Positions 43,373-53,227 of a DNA stretch of 64,000 nucleotides are shown piece after piece. The stretch covers positions 47,411-111,410 of the forward strand of contig JAGNEZ010000017.1 of NCBI GenBank assembly GCA_018003015.1, given 5' to 3'. Within the stretch, counting starts at the first letter, position 1; the number at the start of each line of letters is the position of its first letter. Source of the DNA: Phycisphaerae bacterium (lineage in GTDB: Bacteria; Planctomycetota; Phycisphaerae; UBA1845; PWPN01). Under the pieces are notes generated by a model that had not been told where the DNA came from, did no database searches, and worked only from the letters and a program-made list of their open reading frames with translations. Made by a program: the position numbers and the translations under genes.

Positions 43373-45967
43373 ATCGTGCGGCTGCCTGTTTCGTCCTTTG
43401 GCCGCGGCCGCGCGGTGAGCACTGACCATCTTGAAGCCCTCGAACCACAGGATGCTCACCGTGCCGGCGGCCGCACAGGTCAGCAGATCCAGCAGCCCCA
43501 ACCTCTCGAAGTGGAACATGTCCTGCAGGAAGGGGAGATTCAGCACCAGTGTCAGGAACCCGATGGCCCCGCAGAGGACGATCCACAAGGCCGTATTGGG
43601 CTCGTGAAGCATGGTGACGATCGTTCGCGACCAGGAACGGTTGGTGAGGATGAGTCCCAGATTGGCGATGACCAGGGTGGTGAACGTGAGGGCCCGGGTC
43701 TCGTTCTCCGTAAGCCCGCGCCATCGGGCGGCCCCGTACACCAGCAGCAGCATGGCCAGTACGCCCAAGCCCTGAAGAACGCTGAGCGTGATCGACCGGC
43801 TGCTGAACAGCGGCTCGTCGGGTTTGCGCGGCGGTCGGCGCATCACGTACGGTTCGGCGGCCTCGGCCTCGAAGATCATCGAGCAGGCTGGATCGATGAT
43901 GAGCTCAAGGAAGACGATATGCACGGGCAGGAGGATCAGCCGCCAGTCGTGAAAGAAGACCGGGATCAGGGAAAGGCCGGCGATGGGCACGTGCACCGCG
44001 AAAATGTAGGACACGGCTTTCTGGATGTTGTCGAAGATCCGGCGACCCATGCGGACGGCCTGAACGATGGAAGAGAAATCGTCGTCGAGCAGGACCAGGC
44101 CGGCCGATTCGCGGGCCACGTCCGTGCCGCGGCCGCCCATGGCGATGCCGATGTGGGCTGCCTTGAGGGCCGGGGCATCGTTGACCCCGTCGCCGGTCAT
44201 GGCCACGATCTCGCCGTTGGATTTGAGGGCCTGGACGAGCCGGAGCTTCTGCTCGGGAACGACTCGTGCGAACAGATTGGTTGTGCGGATCCGCCGGGCC
44301 AGTTCCTCGTCGTTCATCTGGTTCAGTTCGGGTCCGGTGATGCACTGGTCGAGATTCCTGAGGCCGATCTGCCGGCCGATGTTGCGGGCTGTGCCGGGGT
44401 AGTCGCCGGTGATGATGATGACTCGAATGCCGGCCGTGTCGCACTGCCGAATGGCGTCGGGTACCGCGGGACGGACCGGGTCCGCCATGCCGACCAGGCC
44501 GACGAACTCGAAATCGAAGTCGTGCTGGCCGTTGGGCAGATCCGACTCGCGGAACCGTCCTTTGGCCACGCCCAGGACGCGCAGGCCTTCGTTGGCCATT
44601 TGAGCGACCTGCCCGGCCAGTCCAGCCATCCGTGCGGCGTCCAGATGGCACAGGTCGCCGACCGCCTCGGGGGCGCCCTTGGCGGCGATGACAAACTCCT
44701 TCCTGGACGGGTCCTGCCAGGCGTGGGACAGGGCCAGCAGCTCCGTCGAGAGGGGGTACTCCTGGATCAACCGCCAGTCGTGGTGCAGGTGTTCCGTTCT
44801 GGCCAGGTAGTTGTCGCCCAACTCGGTGAGGGCCTTCTCCATCGGGTCGAACGGATCGCGCTTGCTGGCCAGGATGCCGAACTCGAGCAGCTCATGGAAT
44901 TCCTCGGGCAATTCCCTGACCGAGGTGTCGTGGGCATCGAAGAGCGCTCCGTCGGCGCAGAGCTTGCTCACGCTCATGCGATTGAGGGTCAGAGTTCCGG
45001 TCTTGTCGGTGCAGAGCACGGTGGCGGCTCCGAGCGTTTCAACGGCTGGGACTCGGCGAGTGAGTACCCGGTGCTGTGACATCCGCCAGGCGCCTAAGGC
45101 CAGGAAGATCGTCAGTACCACCGGGAACTCCTCCGGCAGCGTAGCCATAGCCAGCGTGATGCCCGCCAGGAATCCCTCCTGCCAGATTGCCCAGGTGTTG
45201 CCTCGCGTCAGGCCGTACACGACCACGACTACCCCGCAGAGGGACAGCCCCACGATGGCCAGTCGGCGGACCATGCGACCGGTCTCCTTCTGCAGGAGGG
45301 TCGCCTCCACCTCGACCTTCTGAAGGGCCTTGCCGATCCTGCCCAGCTCGGAGTTCATGCCCGTCGCCAGGACCTCGGCCACGCCCTGGCCGCGGGTGAC
45401 CATGGTGCCGGAGAAGAGGTGGGGCAGATTGTCACCTCCCGGGGGGGCCATCTCGGCGGCGTCGATCGAGGCCGTCTTGCTAACCGGAATGGACTCGCCG
45501 GTGAGCAGCGACTCGTCGGCCGAGAGATTGAGGCCGTGGCGAAGCACGGCATCGGCGGGTACCCGATCGCCCTCGGCCAGGATGAGGACGTCGCCGCGGG
45601 CGACCTCGCGCCCGGCGATGCGGGTTTGCCGGCCGTCGCGAACGACCAGGGCCCGAGGGCTGGACAGGTCGCGCAGGGCCTCCAGTGCCCGCTCGGTTCG
45701 TCGCTCCTGGACGACGGTGATGCCGATGATGACAAGGACGAAACCCAGGAGCATGGCGGCATCGGCCGGTTCGCCCATGAGCAGGTAGATCGCTCCGCAG
45801 GCGACGAGGAGCACGAACATGGGCTCGCGGACCACCTCGAGAAGAATGGCCAGCGAGCTCCGCCGCTTGCCGGTGGGCAGTTCGTTGAAGCCCTCCTGGT
45901 TCAGGCGTCGCTCGGCTTCGGTGCTGGAGAGTCCCCGGATACTGCGGATATCGAAATCGGCGGCCAC
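43361..45967 (-). CDS. cation-transporting P-type ATPase (P2A/calcium-like)
   Basis: About 868 residues from GTG 45967, which has AAGGAG seven bases upstream; an ATG at 46003 is in frame but lacks a ribosome site. Hallmarks: GDRVPADAVLRHG, LTGESIPVSKT, TMATLPEEFPVVLT (helix 4 PEE...P, calcium/manganese type), the phosphorylation site CTDKTGTLTLNRM and the hinge TGDGVNDAPALKAAHIG. About ten membrane helices. The helix 4 sequence PEEFP and absence of an N-terminal metal-binding domain favour a Ca/Mn pump of the PMR1/SERCA-like group over heavy-metal pumps. The transported ion is inferred. Confidence 0.92.
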   Translation of the reverse strand: MAADFDIRSIRGLSSTEAERRLNQEGFNELPTGKRRSSLAILLEVVREPMFVLLVACGAIYLLMGEPADAAMLLGFVLVIIGITVVQERRTERALEALRDLSSPRALVVRDGRQTRIAGREVARGDVLILAEGDRVPADAVLRHGLNLSADESLLTGESIPVSKTASIDAAEMAPPGGDNLPHLFSGTMVTRGQGVAEVLATGMNSELGRIGKALQKVEVEATLLQKETGRMVRRLAIVGLSLCGVVVVVYGLTRGNTWAIWQEGFLAGITLAMATLPEEFPVVLTIFLALGAWRMSQHRVLTRRVPAVETLGAATVLCTDKTGTLTLNRMSVSKLCADGALFDAHDTSVRELPEEFHELLEFGILASKRDPFDPMEKALTELGDNYLARTEHLHHDWRLIQEYPLSTELLALSHAWQDPSRKEFVIAAKGAPEAVGDLCHLDAARMAGLAGQVAQMANEGLRVLGVAKGRFRESDLPNGQHDFDFEFVGLVGMADPVRPAVPDAIRQCDTAGIRVIIITGDYPGTARNIGRQIGLRNLDQCITGPELNQMNDEELARRIRTTNLFARVVPEQKLRLVQALKSNGEIVAMTGDGVNDAPALKAAHIGIAMGGRGTDVARESAGLVLLDDDFSSIVQAVRMGRRIFDNIQKAVSYIFAVHVPIAGLSLIPVFFHDWRLILLPVHIVFLELIIDPACSMIFEAEAAEPYVMRRPPRKPDEPLFSSRSITLSVLQGLGVLAMLLLVYGAARWRGLTENETRALTFTTLVIANLGLILTNRSWSRTIVTMLHEPNTALWIVLCGAIGFLTLVLNLPFLQDMFHFERLGLLDLLTCAAAGTVSILWFEGFKMVSAHRAAAAKGRNRQPHDSPG

Positions 45968-46439
45968 GCGGCGACTCCTTCTCGGTGAGAGCGTTCTGGT
46001 CATCGCGGGAAACGACGAATGACTCGCGGGTCATCGTAGCGGCGCGCCGGCACGGTTTCTACGAGGATGATGCAACTGAGGATGAGAACCAGTCTCAGCA
46101 TTTACTGCGAAGGTATGTTCACTGGCGAACATGCGAATACCTGATTCGCCAAGATCAGCGGAATGGCCGCTCGTCATCCGTTCACCGGGGCGACGAGCAA
46201 TCGGATCACGCGGGGGGTTCTACTGGGATCGGGCGGTCAACTCCAGGCCGAGGCGGGCCCTACGACGGGTGGAACGTTTGGGGTGAGGACGGTGAGGAGG
46301 GGGACGTTGGGGAATGCGTCGAAACTGGAGAAGCGTTCGGCGATCAGCCGCAGAAGAACAGAAGGCAAGAACGCTGAGCGTCGCGCTGAGAGCGGAGCGC
46401 AGCTTTGTCGTTCTGAGATGATGATGCGACGGCCTCGGT
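45968..46439. other. 472-base intergenic region with inverted repeats
   Basis: It lies between the P-type ATPase and the broken glycosidase gene, both on the minus strand. It contains the interlocking inverted repeats listed at 46111-46150. No convincing gene; a plus-strand frame in 46163-46453 looks like noise. Confidence 0.4.
46111..46150. repeat. interlocking inverted repeats
   Basis: Four overlapping perfect 6-base inverted pairs: AGGTAT (46111-46116) with ATACCT (46137-46142); ATGTTC (46115-46120) with GAACAT (46127-46132); GGCGAA (46124-46129) with TTCGCC (46145-46150); and GCGAAT (46133-46138) with ATTCGC (46144-46149). They cannot all form at once, so the RNA could adopt alternative hairpins, or the DNA could be an operator. 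Confidence 0.45.
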
Positions 46440-48462
46440 TCATTTGGCCCTGATGCGCACCAGGCGCGGCCGAAGCGAGTCCATGGTCACGACGTCGCTG
46501 GTCATCTCCCCGCTCAGCAGATCCTGGCCAATGACGGATTGACTGCTGCGGCGCAAGGTGATATGGACCTGCTTGCGGCCGTAGTTGCAGAGGTTGACGA
46601 TCGTGCCCTTGGGCGAGTCGGCACAAAGCCAGGCGACGCCGGTGACGGGTTGGCCTTGTGGGTCGAGGACCTGGATCGGTGGCTGAGCTTTCCATTCGGA
46701 CAGCTTTGGCCGCAGGCTCTGGGTGAGGTCCTTCCAGGTGGTCTTGCCGTAGTGGAACGGCAGGTGCTGGGCTTTCAGTTCGGCCCTGTGTTCGTGATCA
46801 TACTCGTCGCGGGACAGCGACGAGCCTTCGTCGAGCAGAACCAGTTGGCCGGTGTAGTTGCGTAGCGTTTTCACCGCGTCCTCGGAGAGATGGATGAGGT
46901 TGGGTACGAACAGCACCGGGGCGGCCGGCACGTCGCCGCGTTCGAGCTGACGCTCGGTGACGAAGCCGATTTTCAGGCCGGTGAATGAAAGGGCGATGTA
47001 GAGATTCTGGGCGCAATCGACGTGGCGGCCACCGTCCCAGACCAGTCCGGAGACGCTGTGCAGGATGGCGACTTGCGGTTTAAGGCGCTGGATGGTGGTG
47101 ACTTCCTCGGCCAGCCGGTTGAGGTCCAGGGTCGTGTATCCAGCTGCCTCGGCGCAGGCCGGGCGGTGCATGATGCTGCCGGCGGTGTCACTCTTGGGAT
47201 CGAACGACCGCTCCCAGACCCAGATAGTGGTGGCGCTCTGGCCGTGGATGGCACCTTGCCACAGGGCGGTGCGGACGTGTTCCGGCGGGATTGGGCGGGT
47301 CTCGCGGTCCACAATGACGTGGTTCTCCGTGTTGTAGACCGGGGTGTCTTTGACCGAGCGCTGCAGGTCGTAGGCGATGGCATTGAGCCGCCACTCCTGG
47401 GCAAACTCGCCGGTCTCGTGGTTGTAGAAGTTGATGCTGTCGTTGCCGTTGATCTGGCTGAACTCGGCAAACAACTCGGCATCGACGCCGTAGCGGACCT
47501 CGGCATTGCCGATCATCGTCCAAGTCATCGCCTTGGCGTGGACGGGCAGGTTGGGTGCGACCGCGTGGATTGCGTCGGCCATCATGCGATGCCAGCTGGC
47601 GAACCACTCCTGATTGAAGCGCACGAAGTCGTACCAGCATGGCGACGGCTTCACCGGTGATGTGCACGCGTGCCGCGCTGGTTTCGACGGTCAGCTTCGC
47701 TTCTGCTTGCGCGGCCAGGCGGTCGAGTCTGGCTCGTACGGTGAGATCGGCATAGCGTGTCGGCAGGACGAGATGGAAGGGTATCTCGAAAGGGCCGTCG
47801 CCGGGGACTTCGACCTCGGCCTGCAGGGGCTCCAGCAGGGCTTGCTTGTCCGGAGTCGCATCCGGCGTGGGCGACTCGCCCTCTTCCAGCTTGAGGTCAT
47901 CGATCCAGACGCCCTTGGTGGGGTTCTCAGTAGAGATCAGGAGCGTGAAGTCGCGATCCGCCTCGGACGGCTTGAAAGTCATCCAGACCCGCTGCCATCG
48001 ACCGTTGGTGGCCGGGAAGCGCAGGCGGTATTGCCAGGCGCGGCCGCCGCCGACCCAGGCGATGCCCGGATCGTCGGACCGGACATAGGCGCTGAGCGTG
48101 TAGGCCTTGCCGGGCTGCAGGGCGATGGGTTGTTCGGAGTGGAGCAGGCCGTAGATATGGGCGCCGAAGGTGGTGCCGTTGGTCAACCTGAGCGCGCGTT
48201 TGCCGGTGTGGGCCCTCCAGGTATCGATGCCGCAGGTCGCGTCGGTGTTGCGGCGGTCCCAGATCCAGTCCTTCGGCATGCCCTTGCCGTCGATGGTTTC
48301 GAAGCTTGAGTTGGCCACGAGGTTGGCGTGCACCGCGAGAGGTGCCAACGACGGCGGGTTGAGGCGGATGGTCTGGGCCGTTGCCGCGGAGGCCGCCAGC
48401 AGAATAGCGGGCCCGGTCCAGATTGCGGTCGTTTGCAGAGCGAGTGTCGATATCATATGCAT
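46440..48462 (-). pseudogene. broken beta-galactosidase-like glycosidase (internal deletion plus frameshift)
   Basis: Two frames of one gene meet at about 47640-47655. The upstream part (from ATG 48462) has a signal peptide and a CBM4/9-like beta-sandwich (NLVANSSFETIDGKGMPKDW ... FTLLISTENPTKGVWIDDL), ending near ARVHITGEA. The downstream part, in another frame, begins WYDFVRFNQEWFASWHRMM and continues as the second half of a GH42-like barrel (MTWTMIGNAEVRYGVDAELF, NFYNHETGEFAQEW, TIWVWERSFDPKSD) and trimerisation-like end. About 300 residues that should hold the first barrel half and acid/base Glu are absent. A simple one-base error cannot explain it. Natural deletion or assembly collapse are both possible. 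Confidence 0.7.
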
Positions 48463-48620
48463 CTCCGTCGACGGCGGCCGGCGTTGGCTGAGAAGAGGGT
48501 GGAAAGCCTGGATTCCTGTCGCCTTTCCGGTCGCATCTCATTCTTGAGTTTGGCCATTGTACAGAGTCCATCGGTTGAGTGAACTGATTTTCGGTAAGCC
48601 AAGGCACAGAGCACGGGACA

Positions 48621-48655
48621 TTGACACATTGTTCGACGTGGTACAGGCTATCATC
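48621..48655 (+). promoter_or_regulatory. consensus TTGACA close to the DUF4838 start
   Basis: A perfect TTGACA (48621-48626) lies only 30 bases before ATG 48656. A -10 at the usual distance (CAGGCT, or GGCTAT/TATCAT with a longer spacer) would put the transcript start at or just before the ATG, giving a leaderless or nearly leaderless mRNA. The match could be chance. Confidence 0.3.
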
Positions 48656-50446
48656 ATGAGAACATCCGCGCAGAATGGTATCGTGGTGGTGGCCGCGGTG
48701 TATTGTGGCATGGCACAGGCGGAATGGCGCAACACCCTCAAGCCGGAAGGCGAACCGGCAGGCGAGGTGAAGGTGGTCGAGGCGGGCAAGTCGGTTGGCG
48801 TTATCCAGTGCCCCGCGCAGCCAACAGGCCCGGAGAGGAAAGCCGCCGCCGATCTCCAGCAGTGGATCAAGGAAATGACCGGCGCCGCGCTTGAGATCGC
48901 CTTCGGCGGCGCCACGTCCAACGGTATCGTGATATGCACGGACTCGTCGCTCGGTGATGAAGGCTACGCCATCACGGTCGATGCTGGGCGGATCGTTCTC
49001 TCCGGCGGCAAGACGCGCGGCGTCATCAACGCCGTCTACGCACTGCTCGAGGAGGACCTCGGCTGTCGGTTCTACACCAACGATTCCATTCGTCTGCTGA
49101 AGAGCGACGCGCTGGTGGTTGCCCCAGTCGCACGCCGCTACGTTCCGCGACTTGTGATCCGGGATCCATTTTACGCATGTGCGTTCAATCCGGTCTGGTC
49201 GTTGCGCAACCGTACAAACGCTCCCAACGCCGCGGTTTTGGAGGAACATGGCGGTCACGTGGATTACGGCGGCATGTTCGTCCATACCGCCGCACAGATG
49301 GTCCCGCCGGACAAGTACTTCAAGGATCACCCGGAGTATTTCGCGAAGACGGCGGCCGGCGGCCGGTCCACGAACCAACTCTGTGCCACCGAGCCCGGCG
49401 CGGTGGACGTCGCCATCGCGTACGTGCGGCAAATGCTGAAGGACAAACCGCACACCGAGGTCCTGAGCGTCTCGAAAAACGACAGTACCGAGATCTGCCA
49501 CTGCGAACGATGCGTGAAGCTGCGCGAGTCCGAGGGATCGGACATGGCGAACCAGCTTTTCCTGGTGAATCGCGTGGCCGAGGCGATCGAGAAGGAATAC
49601 CCCAGGGTGGTCATCGACACGCTGGCTTATCTGGAGACGATCCGGGTTCCCAAGACGATCCGCCCGCGAAGGAACGTGGTCATTCGGCTGTGCAATGACG
49701 CCGTGGGTTCTTGGGCACATCCGTTCACGCCGGCCGAGGGTTGCGATGTGGCCAAGCTCGCGAGGGCGTGGAGCGCGGCACATGATCGCATTTCTATCTG
49801 GGACTACAACGTCAACTTCAGCCATTATCTGGCTCCGATGCCGAATCTCGATGTGATCGCGGCCAACATCCGCTTCTGGGTGAAGAATCACGCCGAAGGG
49901 GTCATGCTCCAGGGGGGCTACCAGGGCCCGGCCGAGCAGGATGAGCTCAAGTGCTGGGTGGCGAGCAAGCTGTTGTGGGACCCGTCGCGGGACGAGAGGG
50001 CCCTGGCGGAGGACTTCATCTGGGGGCACTACGGCCCGGCCGCCGCGGCGATGGCGGAGTATGACGCTCTACTGGGGCGGACCATGGCGGAGCACGCGAC
50101 GGAGATGGAGTCGCCGGCGGGCGGGATTCGCTATTCGATGGACGCGCCGTTCATTACCAGGGCATTCGTGACCAAGGCGAGCGAAATACTGGCGAACGCG
50201 AAAGCCCTGGCCAAGGGCAATGGGCAACTGGTGCGACGCGTCGAGCGTGCGGAGTTGCCGATCCTGTATGTACAGTGCGTTCGCGGCCCTGAGTTTGTCG
50301 GAAATGGGTACGCGAAGGTGGTCGGCGAGTTCGAGCGCATCGCACGCCGGGAGGAGATTCAGTACCTGCAGGAAGGCGGCCCCGACTTCGAGCCGAAGCT
50401 GGCCGGATACAAAAGCCGCATTCCCAAGTCGGCCGGCAGCAAGTGA
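48656..50446 (+). CDS. exported DUF4838 protein (glycosidase-related)
   Basis: 596 residues from ATG 48656; the frame opens at 48557 but the extra residues lack a signal-like shape. An N-terminal hydrophobic segment (GIVVVAAVYCGMAQA) is followed by an alpha-glucuronidase/GH20-like N-terminal domain (ERKAAADLQQWIKEMTGA, GKTRGVINAVYALLEEDLGC) and a barrel-like region: TEVLSVSKNDSTEICHCERC, FLVNRVAEAIEKEYP, RISIWDYNVNFSHYLAP and GVMLQGGYQGPAEQDELKCW. This is the DUF4838 family, typical of planctomycete and Bacteroidetes polysaccharide loci; activity is not established. It stands divergent to the broken glycosidase. Confidence 0.82.
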   Translation: MRTSAQNGIVVVAAVYCGMAQAEWRNTLKPEGEPAGEVKVVEAGKSVGVIQCPAQPTGPERKAAADLQQWIKEMTGAALEIAFGGATSNGIVICTDSSLGDEGYAITVDAGRIVLSGGKTRGVINAVYALLEEDLGCRFYTNDSIRLLKSDALVVAPVARRYVPRLVIRDPFYACAFNPVWSLRNRTNAPNAAVLEEHGGHVDYGGMFVHTAAQMVPPDKYFKDHPEYFAKTAAGGRSTNQLCATEPGAVDVAIAYVRQMLKDKPHTEVLSVSKNDSTEICHCERCVKLRESEGSDMANQLFLVNRVAEAIEKEYPRVVIDTLAYLETIRVPKTIRPRRNVVIRLCNDAVGSWAHPFTPAEGCDVAKLARAWSAAHDRISIWDYNVNFSHYLAPMPNLDVIAANIRFWVKNHAEGVMLQGGYQGPAEQDELKCWVASKLLWDPSRDERALAEDFIWGHYGPAAAAMAEYDALLGRTMAEHATEMESPAGGIRYSMDAPFITRAFVTKASEILANAKALAKGNGQLVRRVERAELPILYVQCVRGPEFVGNGYAKVVGEFERIARREEIQYLQEGGPDFEPKLAGYKSRIPKSAGSK

Positions 50447-50668
50447 TGAGGAAGAGCCACGGGTCGCGAGACCGCGCTTGATCCGGCAGGCGAACCTCGC
50501 CCTCGGCAAGCATCGCCCGCCCGATCCCTTCCTCCGTTCTCGACTCTCAACTTCCCGGCAGCGCCGGTTGGTCACCTTGCCGTCCAGCCGGTCGCCGGGT
50601 AGTCTGCACTGCCACTGTCTGGGAACTCTCAGGATGGCGAAGCCCTGCTTGCCCTCCAACGGGTACGG

Positions 50669-51583
50669 GTGCAGTTCGGATCGCTGGTCGCGGTTCGCGA
50701 TGTGTCGTTTGAACTGCTTCCCGGACAGCTGATGGGTCTGATCGGGCCGAACGGTGCCGGCAAGACCACCCTCCTGCGCGCCATCGGCGGCATTCAGCCG
50801 CTCGACGCCGGAGTGGTCCACATCATGGGCAAGAAGCTGACCCCCTGGGCCATCGAGGCCGCCCGCGAAATCGGATTCACACCAGACAACCCTCCGGTCT
50901 ACGAGGGTCTGACCGTTCGCGACTTCCTGCGGTTCATTGGCCAAGGGTACAACCTCGATCCGGAGGACATCGAGACCCGGATCGCCTTCTGGCTCGAACA
51001 AGTCTGGCTCACCGAGAAAGCCGACCAGAAAATCAAAGCCCTCTCTCGAGGCATGCGTCAGCGGATCGGCATTGCCCGCACGCTGCTGCCGAATCCCAAC
51101 GTGGTCTTACTTGACGAGCCGGCCGCCGGCCTCGACCCCGCCGGCCGGGTGCAGTTTCGCCGCCTGCTCTGCAGCCTTCGCGACCAGGGTAAGGCGATCG
51201 TCGTGTCGTCCCACATTCTCGCGGATCTCAACGAGTACTGCACCCACATTGGCATCATGGCCCGCGGGACGCTGCTGCAGTTTGGCACGGTGGCCGAGAT
51301 CGCCTCGGCCAGCGGCAACGGGCGGCGTTGCCGGTACACCATTGTGCTCACCCGGCCGATTCCCGAGGCCGAGCTTCGCGCCATCCTCAGCGACCTGGAC
51401 GGCATCACGGAGTTCAGCGTCGATCGCGACCGGATCACGCTGGAATACAGCAACGAGCGGGACGATGCCGCCGAGCTGCTCGCCCAGCTGGTCAAGCGGA
51501 CTCTGCCGGTGGCGGCGTTTGCCCCTCACCGGCCGGACCTCGAGGAAGCCTATCTGCGGACCGGGATTCAACAGGTAGACTGA
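50669..51583 (+). CDS. ABC transporter ATP-binding protein (ABC-2 exporter type)
   Basis: 304 residues from GTG 50669. Walker A LIGPNGAGKTT, Q-loop region FTPDNPPVYEGLT (Asp replaces the usual Gln), signature ALSRGMRQRIGIARTLL (SRGMR instead of SGGQ, common in ABC-2 exporters), Walker B VVLLDEPAAGLDP and switch His in VVSSHILADL. The C-terminal 80 residues resemble the DrrA/CcmA-type tail. The frame continues upstream with ALLALQRVRVQFG, which matches the first beta-strand of this family, so the true start may be an upstream CTG (50645); no ATG, GTG or TTG is available there. It probably powers the permease encoded five bases downstream. Confidence 0.88.
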   Translation: MQFGSLVAVRDVSFELLPGQLMGLIGPNGAGKTTLLRAIGGIQPLDAGVVHIMGKKLTPWAIEAAREIGFTPDNPPVYEGLTVRDFLRFIGQGYNLDPEDIETRIAFWLEQVWLTEKADQKIKALSRGMRQRIGIARTLLPNPNVVLLDEPAAGLDPAGRVQFRRLLCSLRDQGKAIVVSSHILADLNEYCTHIGIMARGTLLQFGTVAEIASASGNGRRCRYTIVLTRPIPEAELRAILSDLDGITEFSVDRDRITLEYSNERDDAAELLAQLVKRTLPVAAFAPHRPDLEEAYLRTGIQQVD

Positions 51584-51587
51584 AGCC

Positions 51588-53108
51588 ATGGCCGAACAGC
51601 CGGTTGGATTGGGAGTCGACAACGCCATCGCCTGGGTGCAATTCCGGCTGCGGGGGGGGTGGAAGAACGTACTTATCGTCGGCGCCGGCTACGTTGCGCT
51701 CATCGGCATGCTCATGTTCCTGACCGTGCAGATCGAGCCCAAGGAGATCAAGAACATCATGTACGGCTGGACCATCGGTCTGATGGCCCTGCAGTGCGGC
51801 ACCCTGATGCTGGTGGCCGGTTCGAGCGTCCGGACGGCCATCCGCAAGGACGTGGACAGCCAGTTGATCGAGTCGCATCGCTTGATGCCCGTTTCCGGGT
51901 TCAAAGCCGTGGCGGGTTATGTGATCGGCTGCTCGGCCCAGAGCATCACTGTCGCATTGGCCAATGTCGCCCTGGGCATGATCGCGACCGCCGCGGCGAG
52001 TCTGTCGATTGCCGATTGGGTGATGGCCAACGCGGTCCTGCTGTTCTTTGCATTCACCAGCTGGGTGGTGATCGCGTTCCTATCGCTGGTATCCAAGAGT
52101 GCTTTTGCATTGATCCTGGTTCTGGTGATCGTGGCCACATTCAGTCAAGGTGTTGCCTTCCAACTCCTGCCTGGAATCAGCGTTCTGATGGGTCCGATGA
52201 TTGGCAAGACGATTTTCGGGATCAGCAGTGGGGGCTTCCGCTGGGGGACCGAGTACATGGTCTCGCTCTTCACTCAGGCCCTGCTGGTCATGTTCTTTAT
52301 GGTGGGTGCAGCCCGCAAGTACCGGCGGAACGACATTCCGGCGTTCGGACCGTACTGGGGCCTGGGACTGGTCGCCTTGTGGGTCGTCCTTTCGATCATG
52401 GGTATTTCCTACTGGGGCAATATCGGCTTCGCCGTCTTGCCGCGGTGGACGCGCGAGGCTGGGCTGATGCAGCTGATTGCGTCCATTCTGGTGGCCATCC
52501 TGGCGGCAATCGTGCCGGTCTCGAGCGTTGCGTGGCTGCACAGTCGATGGGAGCGCCGTCGGGCTCTCGGCGATCCGGACCTGCCTCGACGGCCGGTCGC
52601 GATCATGGTCGTGGTGGCCGTCGCGAGCCTGTTGATCCTGCTCCTGCCTTGCGGGACGGTCTATTCCGGGGTATGGAGCGTCGCGGCCCCAGTGGGCAGT
52701 GTCGCGGTGATGCTGGTACCCCTGGCTTCGCTGATCGGCATCGGGTACCTGATGGCTGCCTGCTATCGCCAAGGCAAGAGCGCCCTGATCATCACCCTGG
52801 TATGGATCGCGACGATCTGGTTACTGCCCCTGCTGGTCGATCTGACGCGTTATCAGGTCCTGCGGTACAACTACCAGACCGGCCGGGGGATACTTCAAGT
52901 CGAGCCGGCGGTGACCACGTTCATCTCCCGCATCAGCCCGATCGGCATACTGCTGGCCGGCTACGCTGAAGCGGGGGACTACCGCGACTGGGTATTCAAC
53001 CCCATACCCGGACTGGGCATCCAGTTCCTTCTCGCGGCGGCGATGGTGGCACTGTACCACGTGATCAGACAGAGAGCGGCCGGTTCTCCGGCAGACACGC
53101 AACCCTAG
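51588..53108 (+). CDS. ABC-type exporter membrane protein
   Basis: 506 residues, about twelve membrane segments in two halves separated by a charged stretch (HSRWERRRALGDPDLPRR). The N-terminus MAEQPVGLGVDNAIAWVQF is short and cytoplasmic. There is no conserved substrate-binding motif; the protein is recognised as the membrane partner mainly by its place, five bases after the ATPase gene, and by its hydrophobicity. Substrate unknown. It is longer than single-domain ABC-2 permeases (250-400 residues), so it may act without a second permease gene. Confidence 0.78.
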   Translation: MAEQPVGLGVDNAIAWVQFRLRGGWKNVLIVGAGYVALIGMLMFLTVQIEPKEIKNIMYGWTIGLMALQCGTLMLVAGSSVRTAIRKDVDSQLIESHRLMPVSGFKAVAGYVIGCSAQSITVALANVALGMIATAAASLSIADWVMANAVLLFFAFTSWVVIAFLSLVSKSAFALILVLVIVATFSQGVAFQLLPGISVLMGPMIGKTIFGISSGGFRWGTEYMVSLFTQALLVMFFMVGAARKYRRNDIPAFGPYWGLGLVALWVVLSIMGISYWGNIGFAVLPRWTREAGLMQLIASILVAILAAIVPVSSVAWLHSRWERRRALGDPDLPRRPVAIMVVVAVASLLILLLPCGTVYSGVWSVAAPVGSVAVMLVPLASLIGIGYLMAACYRQGKSALIITLVWIATIWLLPLLVDLTRYQVLRYNYQTGRGILQVEPAVTTFISRISPIGILLAGYAEAGDYRDWVFNPIPGLGIQFLLAAAMVALYHVIRQRAAGSPADTQP

Positions 53109-53227
53109 ATTCCCCTTGCAGGATGAGCCAACCTGCCATGTACCTCTCGGCGATGGATCTTCTCCGCGTGTGCCGCGCCCGATTGCTCACCGGCGAGATG
53201 CCACCGCCACACCTCCTGAGACCAGGG

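Noticed and set aside
46115..46132. Possible LexA (SOS) box
   Set aside because: ATGTTC-N6-GAACAT has the half-sites reversed relative to known LexA boxes (CGAAC-N4-GTTCG or GAAC-N7-GTTC).
47927..50029. Minus-strand frame of 700 codons across the divergent promoter region
   Set aside because: It overlaps the DUF4838 gene and the front of the broken glycosidase in the wrong frames; no protein pattern.
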